A DNA stretch of 64,000 bases, from the NCBI RefSeq assembly GCF_013394595.1, contig NZ_CP053348.1, positions 2,878,001-2,942,000 of the forward strand, read 5' to 3'. Below the pieces are notes generated by a model. It did not search any database. It had not been told where the DNA came from and was given only the letters and a program-made list of their open reading frames with translations. Origin of the DNA: Winogradskyella forsetii. Lineage in GTDB: Bacteria > Bacteroidota > Bacteroidia > Flavobacteriales > Flavobacteriaceae. This document shows, one piece after another, positions 16,805 to 24,822 of the stretch. The position numbers and the translations under genes are program-made. Each line of letters begins with the position of its first letter. Within the stretch, counting starts at the first letter, position 1.

Positions 16805-17620
16805 ATGAAACAATTACAATCCGTTATAGAAAATGCTTGGGAAGACCGTTCTCTTTTAGCTAATAAAGTCACCATTGATGCTATCAGAGGTGTCGTTGAC
16901 CTAGTCGATGCAGGGACATTGCGCGTTGCAGAACCTACCGCTAATGGATGGCAGGTAAATGAATGGGTGAAAAAAGCGGTTGTTTTGTATTTCCCAATTC
17001 AAAAAATGGAAACTTTTGAAGTTGGTATTTTTGAATATCATGATAAAATTCCCCTGAAACGTGGTTATGCTGCTAAAGGGATTCGTGTTGTGCCGCATGC
17101 TGTGGCAAGACATGGTGCTTATATTTCTTCCGGTACTATTTTAATGCCGAGTTATGTAAACATTGGTGCGTATGTAGATGAAGGGACTATGGTAGATACT
17201 TGGGCAACCGTTGGTAGTTGTGCGCAAATTGGTAAAAATGTGCATTTGTCTGGAGGTGTTGGTATTGGCGGTGTTTTAGAACCACTTCAAGCAGCTCCTG
17301 TCATTATTGAAGATGGTGCTTTTATTGGAAGCCGTTGTATTGTGGTTGAAGGGGTACGTGTTGAAAAAGAAGCTGTTTTAGGAGCTAATGTGGTGTTGAC
17401 CATGAGTACAAAAATCATTGATGTTACTGGAGATGAACCTGTAGAAACCAAAGGTGTTGTTCCTGCACGTTCCGTTGTGATTCCTGGCAGCTATACCAAA
17501 AAGTTTGCTGCAGGCGAATACCAAGTGCCTTGTGCTTTGATTATTGGTAAACGCAAGGAAAGTACGAATAAGAAAACGTCCTTGAATGATGCTTTACGTG
17601 AGTATGATGTGGCAGTCTGA
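16805..17620 (+). CDS. dapD: 2,3,4,5-tetrahydropyridine-2,6-dicarboxylate N-succinyltransferase
   Basis: A 271-residue DapD of the lysine/diaminopimelate pathway, which transfers succinyl from succinyl-CoA to tetrahydrodipicolinate. The N-terminal helical domain (LQSVIENAWEDRSLL) is followed by a left-handed beta-helix of hexapeptide repeats (VNIGAYVDEGTMVDTWATVGSCAQIG, near 120-150). The catalytic-region motifs PVIIEDGAFIGSR and VVPARSVVIPGSY are present. The ATG at 16805 (MKQLQSVIE) is the family start; an in-frame TTG at 16775 lies inside higA. No promoter is visible in the 22 bp gap after higA, so expression may depend on the higBA promoter. Confidence 0.94.
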   Translation: MKQLQSVIENAWEDRSLLANKVTIDAIRGVVDLVDAGTLRVAEPTANGWQVNEWVKKAVVLYFPIQKMETFEVGIFEYHDKIPLKRGYAAKGIRVVPHAVARHGAYISSGTILMPSYVNIGAYVDEGTMVDTWATVGSCAQIGKNVHLSGGVGIGGVLEPLQAAPVIIEDGAFIGSRCIVVEGVRVEKEAVLGANVVLTMSTKIIDVTGDEPVETKGVVPARSVVIPGSYTKKFAAGEYQVPCALIIGKRKESTNKKTSLNDALREYDVAV

Positions 17621-17684
17621 AAAAGTTAACAGTATTCAGTAGCAGTTTACAGTGCTTACTCGTACTGAAAATAATTATGAACTT

Positions 17685-18452
17685 TTAAGACTTAAATTTT
17701 AACTTTCGTCCAGAACGACGTAATTTTTTACTATCAATTTTTCTTTGGAAATCCCTAGCGTGTTTTAACATTAAGGCATGTGTGCTTTCGTAGGATTTGT
17801 TGTAGAGTTTGGAATAGGTCTTGGCCATGATTTTTATCATCGCTTTTGATGGCCACAAACGTCTTATATTATGCATACGCTTGTTAAAATCCATAGATTC
17901 AAAACGCATCCGATTTAAGTCAATAAGATAAAAGTCGTAGGTTCCATCTTCGTTATCTACGATTAAGGTATTTCCTGGGGAATGGTCTAGAAAATTGATA
18001 TTGTTTTCATGAAGCTTAAAGGTGAAGGCCGTAAACTGTCTTAAAATTTCATCTCTATTCGGGTAATTTAAATCGTGAATCAATACTCTGAAATCTAAAT
18101 CATAATCCACCTGTTTACTTAAATAATAACTGTTTTTTAAACCAAAGGGAGTAGTTTCTTCATAATAGGCTATCGGAAATGGGGTCAATATACCTTTTTC
18201 AATTAAAATTGAAGCATATTCAAACGAGCGTCTGGCTTTCGATTTACGAATATATTTGTATATAAATGCATTAATAAAATTGGGGATTTTGAATTGTTTT
18301 ACATTTAGTGTTTCATTCTGAAGGGTTTCTTTTTTTATAGAATTTCGCTCTCCTTTTACGACATATTCGCCACGTGAATCAAAATTTTCGACGAACTCTA
18401 AAATTTCTTTTTCTAAAAACTTATAGTCTGAATGAAGGTATAATTGTTTCAT
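17685..18452 (-). CDS. lipopolysaccharide kinase (Kdo/InaA-like) family protein
   Basis: A 255-residue protein of the RfaP/KdkA/InaA kinase-like family, which phosphorylates Kdo or heptose of LPS inner core. The catalytic loop is LHENNINFLDHSPGNTLIV near residue 155 (His-x-Asp-x4-Asn pattern) and the metal-binding Asp lies in FYLIDLNRMRFE. The C-terminus is strongly basic, as expected for a membrane-surface enzyme. It opens a glycan cluster and is divergent from the glycosyltransferase at 18512. TATCTTCG (18495-18488, minus strand) is a possible -7 box. Confidence 0.8.
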   Translation of the reverse strand: MKQLYLHSDYKFLEKEILEFVENFDSRGEYVVKGERNSIKKETLQNETLNVKQFKIPNFINAFIYKYIRKSKARRSFEYASILIEKGILTPFPIAYYEETTPFGLKNSYYLSKQVDYDLDFRVLIHDLNYPNRDEILRQFTAFTFKLHENNINFLDHSPGNTLIVDNEDGTYDFYLIDLNRMRFESMDFNKRMHNIRRLWPSKAMIKIMAKTYSKLYNKSYESTHALMLKHARDFQRKIDSKKLRRSGRKLKFKS

Positions 18453-18511
18453 TTTAGTTTTAAAACATTAAAAAATGTAATACTTTGCGAAGATAGGTTT
18501 TATCTCATATA

Positions 18512-19567
18512 ATGAAAAAAATACTTGTCATTCAAAATAAACGTATAGGCGATGTGCTCTTAGCCTCTTTAATTGCAACTAACATTAAAACTGTGTTTCC
18601 AGATGCAATAATTGATTATATGGTTTATGATTACACGACTGGTGTTATAGAGCAGAATCCTGCCATTGACCATATCATTGAAATTAAAGAAAAGGAACTA
18701 AAAAAAATACCTAACCTTATTAAAACAGCTATTCAGGTTCGAAAAAAAGGATATGACATTATCTTTGATCCTTATGCTAAATTTCAAAGTCGAATCATCA
18801 GTTTATTATCTGGTGCAGACATACGAGTGGGCTATAAAAAACGGGATAAAAACCCACCATTATCTTTTTATACCCATAACGTACCGTTTTTAAAGGAAAA
18901 ATCCCTTCCATGCGGAAAATCCATTGAAGACCGTGTCAACTTAGTGAATTCTGTTTTTCCTCTTGAAAATCCCATTTATGAACCAAAAATATATTTAACC
19001 AAGGAAGAGAAACACTATGACAAACTCAATGCTTATGATAAGCCTGTTATTATGTTTGGCATATTGGGAAGCACACCGCAAAAATCGATGCCTTATGAGC
19101 ATATTACCGCCATCATAGATTTTGTAACCGAAAACTATGATGTTTATGCTTTATTCAATTATTCACCACACCAGAAAGAGGATGCTGAAAGCATTTATAA
19201 CAACTGCAAACATAAGGATAGGATAATTTTTGATGTCTATGAGGATAGCATCCGTGGGTTCATTCAATTAATGAACAAATGCAAATTACTTATTGCCAAT
19301 GAAGGTGGGACGGTACATATTGCAAAAGCGTTGAACAAACCTACTTTTACTATTTTTTCCCCTTACGTTTTAAAAGACCATTGGGCTAGTTTTGAAGATG
19401 GAAAAACACATACCTCAGTTCACTTATTGGACGAAAAACCAGATTTATTTTCCACAGACAGAGCACAACGTAAAAAAATAGAAGAAGACCCTTCTTTTTT
19501 ATACAAACAATTAACTCCCGAACTTATTATACCTATTCTAGATACGTTTTTAAAACATAATTTTTAG
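18512..19567 (+). CDS. glycosyltransferase family 9 (heptosyltransferase-like)
   Basis: A 351-residue GT-B protein. The N-terminus KKILVIQNKRIGDVLLASLIATNIKTVFP is the GT9 signature (R-I-G-D). The C-terminal nucleotide-sugar part has ILGSTPQKSMPYEHI near 190 and the donor-site motif LLIANEGGTVHIAKALNKPTFTIFSP near 270, where most GT9 enzymes have nDSGp/nEGG. Members add ADP-heptose to LPS inner core; in Flavobacteriaceae the true sugar may differ. A Kdo-kinase-like gene is divergent and a methyltransferase follows after 4 bp. Confidence 0.87.
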   Translation: MKKILVIQNKRIGDVLLASLIATNIKTVFPDAIIDYMVYDYTTGVIEQNPAIDHIIEIKEKELKKIPNLIKTAIQVRKKGYDIIFDPYAKFQSRIISLLSGADIRVGYKKRDKNPPLSFYTHNVPFLKEKSLPCGKSIEDRVNLVNSVFPLENPIYEPKIYLTKEEKHYDKLNAYDKPVIMFGILGSTPQKSMPYEHITAIIDFVTENYDVYALFNYSPHQKEDAESIYNNCKHKDRIIFDVYEDSIRGFIQLMNKCKLLIANEGGTVHIAKALNKPTFTIFSPYVLKDHWASFEDGKTHTSVHLLDEKPDLFSTDRAQRKKIEEDPSFLYKQLTPELIIPILDTFLKHNF

Positions 19568-19571
19568 ATAT

Positions 19572-20162
19572 ATGCACAAACTATCTTTCATAGACAGGTT
19601 TCATCATTGGCGCAGAAAAATGCGCTGGAACAAACAATATAAAAAAGGGAAATGGAGTTATTTGAATGACGAACGCGAGTCTAGTAGATATCATAAAATT
19701 GTAGATTATATAAAAACTTATGCTACAACAAATCCATCAATCTTAGATTTAGGTGCAGGCGAAGCTGTACTAAACCAAAGGCTTGATAAAAATGAATATA
19801 AAACGTTTTTTAATGTGGATTTTTCAAGTGCCTCTATTGACATCGCCAAAACGAAAAAACTAGAAAACTCAGTTAATTTAGTTGCTGATATCCATACGTA
19901 TACTCCTGACGAGACCTTTGATGTCATTGTTTTTAACGAAGCCTTTTATTATGTTCATAATGATTTAAAACAAGACGTGTTAGATCGGTTTATTGGAAAA
20001 TTAAATTCCGAAGGTATTTTAATTGTTTCAATTTATAAAGAAGGAACGGACTGTTGGGAATTAATAAATAATTCATCTAAAATACAGCAACTTAATTTTG
20101 AAAAAGTTGCTACAGACCGAGAATCGACCTATTGGAAAGTTGGTGTTTATAAAAAAGTTTAA
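19572..20162 (+). CDS. class I SAM-dependent methyltransferase
   Basis: A 196-residue Rossmann-fold methyltransferase. Motif I is SILDLGAGEAVLNQRL near residue 55, the acidic residue after strand 2 is in FFNVDFSSASI near 77, and motif IV is FDVIVFNEAFYY near 115. The basic N-terminus (HHWRRKMRWNKQYKKGKW) could contact membrane lipid or LPS. It sits 4 bp after the GT9 gene and probably modifies a sugar or core glycan. The substrate is not predictable. Confidence 0.82.
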   Translation: MHKLSFIDRFHHWRRKMRWNKQYKKGKWSYLNDERESSRYHKIVDYIKTYATTNPSILDLGAGEAVLNQRLDKNEYKTFFNVDFSSASIDIAKTKKLENSVNLVADIHTYTPDETFDVIVFNEAFYYVHNDLKQDVLDRFIGKLNSEGILIVSIYKEGTDCWELINNSSKIQQLNFEKVATDRESTYWKVGVYKKV

Positions 20163-20475
20163 CTCTCTTTTATTTGTGAATATCAAAAGATAAAAACTCG
20201 TGATTTCTTTGCCACAAATACACGAATTTCTCTTCAAGATTAGAGTGACAAAACAGACTTTTAGCCTGTTTCATTTGTGAAATAGACAGTCAATTAATGA
20301 CCTCATTATTCTCAAGAACTAGTGGATTCGTGTATTCGTGGCAAACCTATAACGTTCGAAGCGAAATATCTTATAAAAATATAGCTAAAATTACATTTGA
20401 AACCAATTAATTACCACAAATTCCATTCCTTTTGTGAACCTGAAGTATCATGCACGCTCAGTTTTTGGCATGTAC
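20163..20475. other. intergenic region carrying inverted-repeat element copy 1
   Basis: No supported ORF. It contains the 138-bp inverted-repeat element at 20208-20345. After it comes a stretch (CGTTCGAAGCGAAA, 20353-20366) that resembles the flank of the GxxExxY element at 33629-33641. The rest is plain AT-rich DNA between convergent genes; no terminator was seen. Confidence 0.5.
20208..20345. repeat. inverted-repeat element copy 1 (MITE-like, 138 bp)
   Basis: Left end TTTGCCACAAATACACGAAT (20208-20227) and the reverse complement of the right end (20326-20345) differ at one base out of 20. Inside is a hairpin AAACAGACT-ttt-AGCCTGTTT (20251-20271) and, on the other strand, AATTGACTGTCTATTTCACAA, shared with copy 2 at 23079-23262. 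Confidence 0.7.
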
Positions 20476-21291
20476 TTATCGCTTATTTATACCAAAATCT
20501 GTCCACTTCCTTTTTTGGGTTTTTGTTTCATTTCTAATCGCTTTATTTTTCGCGATGGCTGGTTCATTTTTATAGCTACGCTCATGAAACAAATGCAAAC
20601 AAATAGCGCTATATCGAATTTGGATCGGTTTTATACCTGAATTCATTAAGCGTTCACCAAGTTCCCTATCCTCTCCTCCATATGCCATACGCTCATCAAA
20701 ACCGTTTACAGCAACAATATCAGTCTTCCATCCTGAAGCATTCATACCGTCCCAAGTGGCTTTGGTTGGTGTGACATTATTTAAGAACCTCTCCTTAAAA
20801 CCCTTAGACGTCAACTTGTTTAGTTTAAATGTCTTTTTTAAACCATGGCTCAATAACCAATCGCTTTTAAAACAATCTTGGCTTATGATGTTCTCTTCAG
20901 CTATTGATTCTGAAATATTTTTAGGCAGTTTAAAATAACCACCAGACAAAAACCGTTTTGGCCGTCTTAAGTTGAAATGATTTTCAACAAAATCGTTCCG
21001 TGGAATGCAGTCGCCATCCGTGAACAACAAATAATCAGCTGCAGAGGCTACAATGGCTTTGTTCAAAATTTTAGTTTTCTGAAAACCATGATCCGCTTGC
21101 CAGCAATGCGTAATTTTTAAATCCGAATGAGACACGAAATTAGTTACTACCATTTCGGTTTCCTTGGAAGAACCATCATCGGCTATGATAATTTCAAAAT
21201 CTTTAAACGATTGTTGTTGATAGCCAATTAAGACTTTCTCCAACCATTCAGGCTGATTATAAGTACTAATAATGACTGAAAGCTGAGGCAT
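20476..21291 (-). CDS. glycosyltransferase family 2 with C-terminal galactosyltransferase-type domain
   Basis: A 271-residue GT-A enzyme: SVIISTYNQPEWLEKVL at the N-terminus, the first Asp pair in IIADDGSSKETE, the metal-binding DxD in LLFTDGDCIPR near residue 90, and the C-terminal acceptor motif GFDERMAYGGEDRELGERL near 210 with the Glu-Asp catalytic pair. This resembles chondroitin/galactosyltransferase-like GT2 enzymes. Its ATG directly abuts the stop of the upstream paralogue (21292-22122), so the two form an operon and arose by duplication. Confidence 0.88.
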   Translation of the reverse strand: MPQLSVIISTYNQPEWLEKVLIGYQQQSFKDFEIIIADDGSSKETEMVVTNFVSHSDLKITHCWQADHGFQKTKILNKAIVASAADYLLFTDGDCIPRNDFVENHFNLRRPKRFLSGGYFKLPKNISESIAEENIISQDCFKSDWLLSHGLKKTFKLNKLTSKGFKERFLNNVTPTKATWDGMNASGWKTDIVAVNGFDERMAYGGEDRELGERLMNSGIKPIQIRYSAICLHLFHERSYKNEPAIAKNKAIRNETKTQKRKWTDFGINKR

Positions 21292-22122
21292 TTATTGTTT
21301 TTTTACAATTCCGAAATCAGTCCAAGTCAATTTTTGCGTTTTTACATCCTTTCGGATTTGAAGGTTTCTATCCAAGGATTCCTTAGTTTTATAACCTCTT
21401 TTATGATCCAAATGTAAACATATCGCCTGGTGGCGGATTTGCTTAGGCTTAATCCCGTAATTCATTAAACGCTCTCCGAGCTCACGATCAGGTCCGCCAT
21501 ATTGCATGCGTTCGTCGTAACCATTTATGGCTATTAAATCTTCCTTCCATGCGCTAGAATTACAATTATTGAAGGTCGCTCCAGTTGGCGTCACAAAATC
21601 TAAAAAAGTAGCCAAGGTTTCCCCTGCACTAATTTTTAATGCATTTTTACTTTGCAATCCACCATTAGATTTTAACCAGTTGACATCAAAACAATCTTCT
21701 TTGGCAATATGTTCTTCATCTATGGCTTTACTCAAAGGCATATTTAATTTGCAATAACCACCTGAAAGAAAATAACCTTTTTCAGCAAATTTAGCATGGA
21801 CGGCCAAAAAATCCTTTCGCGGTATGCAATCGCCATCGGTCATTAAAATATAATCGTATTCGGCTTGCATAATCACTTTATTAAGCAACTCTTGACGACG
21901 ATAGCCTAAATCTTCATGCCAAATATGACGTAACTTCACAGGATAATCAGTCTGATAGCTTTCAATAAGTTGACGTGTTTCTTCTCCAGAACCATCATCA
22001 GCAACTATAACTTCATAATGATCGTACTCCTGATGTTTATAACCTTCTAAGACTTTTCGTAACCAGTCGACAGAATTATAAGTACTTACTATTACAGATA
22101 TTGATAAATGCGTCATATTCAT
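21292..22122 (-). CDS. glycosyltransferase family 2, paralogue of the downstream gene
   Basis: About 276 residues with the same layout as its neighbour: SISVIVSTYNSVDWLRKVLEGY, VIVADDGSGEETRQ, the DxD in ILMTDGDCIPRKDF near 95, and GYDERMQYGGPDRELGERL near 215. Here Pro replaces the Glu before Asp in the last motif, so acceptor use or catalysis may differ from the paralogue. I chose the ATG at 22122; an ATG at 22116 and a TTG at 22128 are also in frame. It is divergent from the gene at 22189. Confidence 0.87.
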   Translation of the reverse strand: MNMTHLSISVIVSTYNSVDWLRKVLEGYKHQEYDHYEVIVADDGSGEETRQLIESYQTDYPVKLRHIWHEDLGYRRQELLNKVIMQAEYDYILMTDGDCIPRKDFLAVHAKFAEKGYFLSGGYCKLNMPLSKAIDEEHIAKEDCFDVNWLKSNGGLQSKNALKISAGETLATFLDFVTPTGATFNNCNSSAWKEDLIAINGYDERMQYGGPDRELGERLMNYGIKPKQIRHQAICLHLDHKRGYKTKESLDRNLQIRKDVKTQKLTWTDFGIVKKQ

Positions 22123-22171
22123 TAGCAATTTTGATGCAAATTTAAGGAATTAATTACAACCATAAATTATG

Positions 22172-22179
22172 TACTTTTG
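22172..22179 (+). promoter_or_regulatory. possible -7 box of the WaaE-like gene
   Basis: TACTTTTG fits TAnnTTTG, 9 nt before the ATG at 22189, giving a very short leader. No good -33 element is seen. Confidence 0.35.
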
Positions 22180-22188
22180 TATTGAAAT

Positions 22189-22926
22189 ATGAAAACACTT
22201 TCCGTCATAATTCCAGTTTACAACGAAGAAGCCTACATTGCTCGTGCTTTATATTCCGTAAAATTTGCCGATGAAATTATTGTAGTAGATTCCTTTAGTA
22301 CCGATAAAACGGTTGTAATTGCCAAACAGTATAATTGTAAAATTGTTGAACGTCAATTTGACAACTTTTCAAATCAAAAAAATCACGCTTTACAGTTTGC
22401 GACTTGCGACTGGGTTTTATTTTTAGATGCCGACGAACGTATTACCTATCCGCTTCAACTTGAGATCATTGATGCCATCAATAATGGAAAACATACCGCC
22501 TATAAACTTAATTTTCCACATTTCTATATGAATCGTTTTCTGTTTCATCACAGTAATGATGTGACACGTTTGGTGGTCAGGGAAAAATGTCATTTTGAAG
22601 GCAGTGTACACGAAAAATTAATTGTTGATGGTTCCGTTGGAAAATTAAAACACCATATGCTGCATTATACGTACAAAGGTTTAGAACATTACATCGAGAA
22701 GAAAGATACTTATGCCTGGTTTCAGGCACAACAAATGCTTGATAAGGGTAAAAAAGCCACTTATTTCCATTTAGCATTTAAGCCATTTTACCGCTTTTTT
22801 CATGGCTATATCATTCGTGGCGGATTTAGGGATGGGATTCCAGGAATGGCTATTGCTGGCGTAAATGCCTATGGTGTGTTTTCGAGATATGCTAAACTCA
22901 TTTTGCTAAAACGTGGCATCAAATAA
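22189..22926 (+). CDS. glycosyltransferase family 2, WaaE/KdtX-like
   Basis: A 245-residue GT2 of the LPS-core WaaE type. Motifs: LSVIIPVYNEEAYIARAL, EIIVVDSFSTDKT near residue 30, NQKNHALQFA near 65, the metal-binding LFLDADERI near 80 and VHEKLIVDG near 140. The C-terminus (FHLAFKPFYRFFHGYIIRGGFRDG) is the membrane-associated helix pair typical of the group. Enzymes of this type add the first hexose to LPS inner core. Two relatives follow at 24119 and 24823. Confidence 0.88.
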   Translation: MKTLSVIIPVYNEEAYIARALYSVKFADEIIVVDSFSTDKTVVIAKQYNCKIVERQFDNFSNQKNHALQFATCDWVLFLDADERITYPLQLEIIDAINNGKHTAYKLNFPHFYMNRFLFHHSNDVTRLVVREKCHFEGSVHEKLIVDGSVGKLKHHMLHYTYKGLEHYIEKKDTYAWFQAQQMLDKGKKATYFHLAFKPFYRFFHGYIIRGGFRDGIPGMAIAGVNAYGVFSRYAKLILLKRGIK

Positions 22927-23338
22927 AATTACTGGTTTTCAAACATAGGTACATAACTAAAATTGATAATACGTAATAATAAAAGTTCCCAATGGGAACA
23001 AAATTTGTGATACTTAATTGGTTTTATGTGCATTATTAGGAGTGTTTATGTTAACGTATTCGCTTGAACCTTTTTAAATTTCGTCACGAATCTCACGGAT
23101 TATCACGAATTCATTCGTTCTAGAAAATAGTGGAGAAAACAATTGACTATCTATATCACAAATTAAACAGACTGAAAGTCTGTTTCAAAAACATACAGAC
23201 TTTCAGCCTGTAGATGTTTAGGCAACCTTTTCTAAAAGTGTTATTCGTGCATTCGTGGCAAAAAAATTACAAGTTTTTATTATTGTCATTTACTATAACA
23301 TTTTTTAGGAAATAGAAAAAGTCAAGTTGAGTCCAACA
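22927..23338. other. intergenic region carrying inverted-repeat element copy 2
   Basis: No supported ORF in 412 bp between convergent genes. The main content is the inverted-repeat element at 23079-23262. No clear terminator was seen. Confidence 0.45.
23079..23262. repeat. inverted-repeat element copy 2 (about 184 bp)
   Basis: The right end ATTCGTGCATTCGTGGC (23243-23259) matches the family end with one change. The left end is imperfect (TCACGAATCTCACGGAT, 23084-23100). Inside, AATTGACTATCTATATCACAA and the hairpin AAACAGACT-gaa-AGTCTGTTT (23165-23185) correspond, in opposite orientation, to copy 1. A second related stretch, ACAGACTTTCAGCCTGT, follows (23195-23211). Confidence 0.6.
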
Positions 23339-24061
23339 TTAAAACAATCGCAATTTACCAAACTTCAGTTTTAGTTTAAACGTTTTTAAACTATCCTCTC
23401 CTTTAATATCTATACGTTGTACTTGATAATTATCCTTAAACGGAAAACGATTCACACGATTGCCAATACGTAAACCATAGGTAATATGTTGTTGTTTTAA
23501 TTGGTTAAAAAACTCACGTTGCTTTGGATTTTTTCGTGGGTATTTGCCATAAGGATAAGCTAATATATTTTCGACCTTTAAATTGTGCTGTTCGATAAAT
23601 TCATAGCACGCTTCAAAGTCTTTTTCAATTTCTGAAATTGAAATATCGTTATAATTGTTATGATGAAATGAATGCAGGCCTAATTCAATGATATCAGCAT
23701 CCATAGACTTTAATTGTGCTACCGACATTATTTTTTCTTCATTGGTATTCCATGAATCCACTGCATCAACATATTCGAAGGGAATAAAAAAAGTGGCCTT
23801 TAAATTATATTTTTTTAAGAGTGGATAAGCTAGCTCTAATTGATTGACATATACATCATCAAACGTAATGACTACACTTTTTTTTGGAAGTGATTTTTTG
23901 TTTTTTGTAAAATTCTCTAATTCAGAAAAATGAAAGCTTTCAAAACCATTGTCTTTTAAATATTTAAACTGGTCTTCAAGATTATTTGCCCAAATGGTAA
24001 GTCCGTTACTATTTTTATCATTGGAAACATTATGATACATTAATATGGGCAATCTTGTCAT
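23339..24061 (-). CDS. polysaccharide deacetylase family protein (NodB homology)
   Basis: A 240-residue CE4-type protein. It starts RLPILMYHNVSND, has the catalytic/metal motif VITFDDVYVNQLELAYPLLKKY near residue 64, and ELGLHSFHHNNYN near 130, equivalent to the second motif with the zinc histidines (HSxHH). AYPYGKYPRK near 165 is the third motif. There is no signal peptide, so it may act on a lipid-linked or cytoplasmic sugar intermediate, removing an N- or O-acetyl group. It is divergent from the GT2-like gene at 24119. Confidence 0.85.
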   Translation of the reverse strand: MTRLPILMYHNVSNDKNSNGLTIWANNLEDQFKYLKDNGFESFHFSELENFTKNKKSLPKKSVVITFDDVYVNQLELAYPLLKKYNLKATFFIPFEYVDAVDSWNTNEEKIMSVAQLKSMDADIIELGLHSFHHNNYNDISISEIEKDFEACYEFIEQHNLKVENILAYPYGKYPRKNPKQREFFNQLKQQHITYGLRIGNRVNRFPFKDNYQVQRIDIKGEDSLKTFKLKLKFGKLRLF

Positions 24062-24075
24062 AAGCCTAAAAGTGT

Positions 24076-24105
24076 TACTTTTGTTTTTGCTTTACACAAA
24101 AGTAT
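24076..24105. promoter_or_regulatory. two facing -7 boxes between divergent genes
   Basis: TACTTTTG on the plus strand (24076-24083) and TACTTTTG on the minus strand (24105-24098) form a palindrome with 14 bp between them. The predicted starts (about 24090 plus, 24092 minus) coincide, so the two promoters interpenetrate. Confidence 0.4.
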
Positions 24106-24118
24106 TATTTTTAATTGA

Positions 24119-24820
24119 ATGATTAGCGTTGTCGCCCTTACTTATAATGATGAAGATATCATTGCTGATTTTATAGCAAACTGCCAGTTTGCCAATGAAA
24201 TTATTGTACTGGATAACCATAGTAACGACGCTACAATTCAAATTGCTAAATCAAAAAGTGCGTTTGTTTTTTCAGGTGATTTTATGGATTTTGAAGGTGT
24301 TAAACCTTTTGCGCTATCTAAAGCATCGCATCCTTGGGTTTTATGTTTACAACCTACTGAGCGCATTTTAGAAGCTTTAAGTAATGAAATAATTGATATT
24401 GTAGACTCCAATTTAAATGGAAATTACGCTATCAAATCAAAGTTGTCTTTTATGGGAAAGGTTTTAAAACATGCCGATAGTACTCGCATATTAAAAGACA
24501 GATTAATCCATGTTGGCGATACTTCAACAAAAACCAAATCTTTAAAAAACGCGATAATTACGGATTATATAAGTTTTGATCGGTTTAATGCCACACTGAC
24601 CAAACAAGCTAAAAACGAAGCTAACACTTTAGCCCAGCAAAATTTAAGACCTAATCTCTATCATTTTTTATTAAAACCTTTTGGTAGTTTAATGAAACAT
24701 TATGTCTTTAAACTCGGGTTTTTGGATGGTAAGGAAGGTTTTATTTATTCCTATTTGCAGGCGTTTAAAGTGTTTAAACGTTATTTATACCTTTGGCTTC
24801 ATTACAGAAACTTAAGATAA
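24119..24820 (+). CDS. glycosyltransferase family 2-like protein with lost DxD motif
   Basis: A 233-residue homologue of the WaaE-like genes on both sides: ISVVALTYNDEDIIADFI, EIIVLDNHSNDATIQIA near residue 30, and the same C-terminal helices (FLLKPFGSLMKHYVFKLGFLDGKEG). At the metal-binding position the relatives have LFLDADERI and VSLDGDEAV, but this protein has LCLQPTERI. Both Asp are gone, and the middle acceptor region is shortened. It is therefore probably inactive as a transferase, or a regulatory or partner subunit. The reading frame is intact and tightly linked to the next gene (2 bp gap). Confidence 0.8.
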   Translation: MISVVALTYNDEDIIADFIANCQFANEIIVLDNHSNDATIQIAKSKSAFVFSGDFMDFEGVKPFALSKASHPWVLCLQPTERILEALSNEIIDIVDSNLNGNYAIKSKLSFMGKVLKHADSTRILKDRLIHVGDTSTKTKSLKNAIITDYISFDRFNATLTKQAKNEANTLAQQNLRPNLYHFLLKPFGSLMKHYVFKLGFLDGKEGFIYSYLQAFKVFKRYLYLWLHYRNLR

Positions 24821-24822
24821 TT

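Noticed and set aside
20434..20640. Short plus-strand ORF opposite the GT2 gene
   Set aside because: Shadow frame of the minus-strand glycosyltransferase with no recognisable features.
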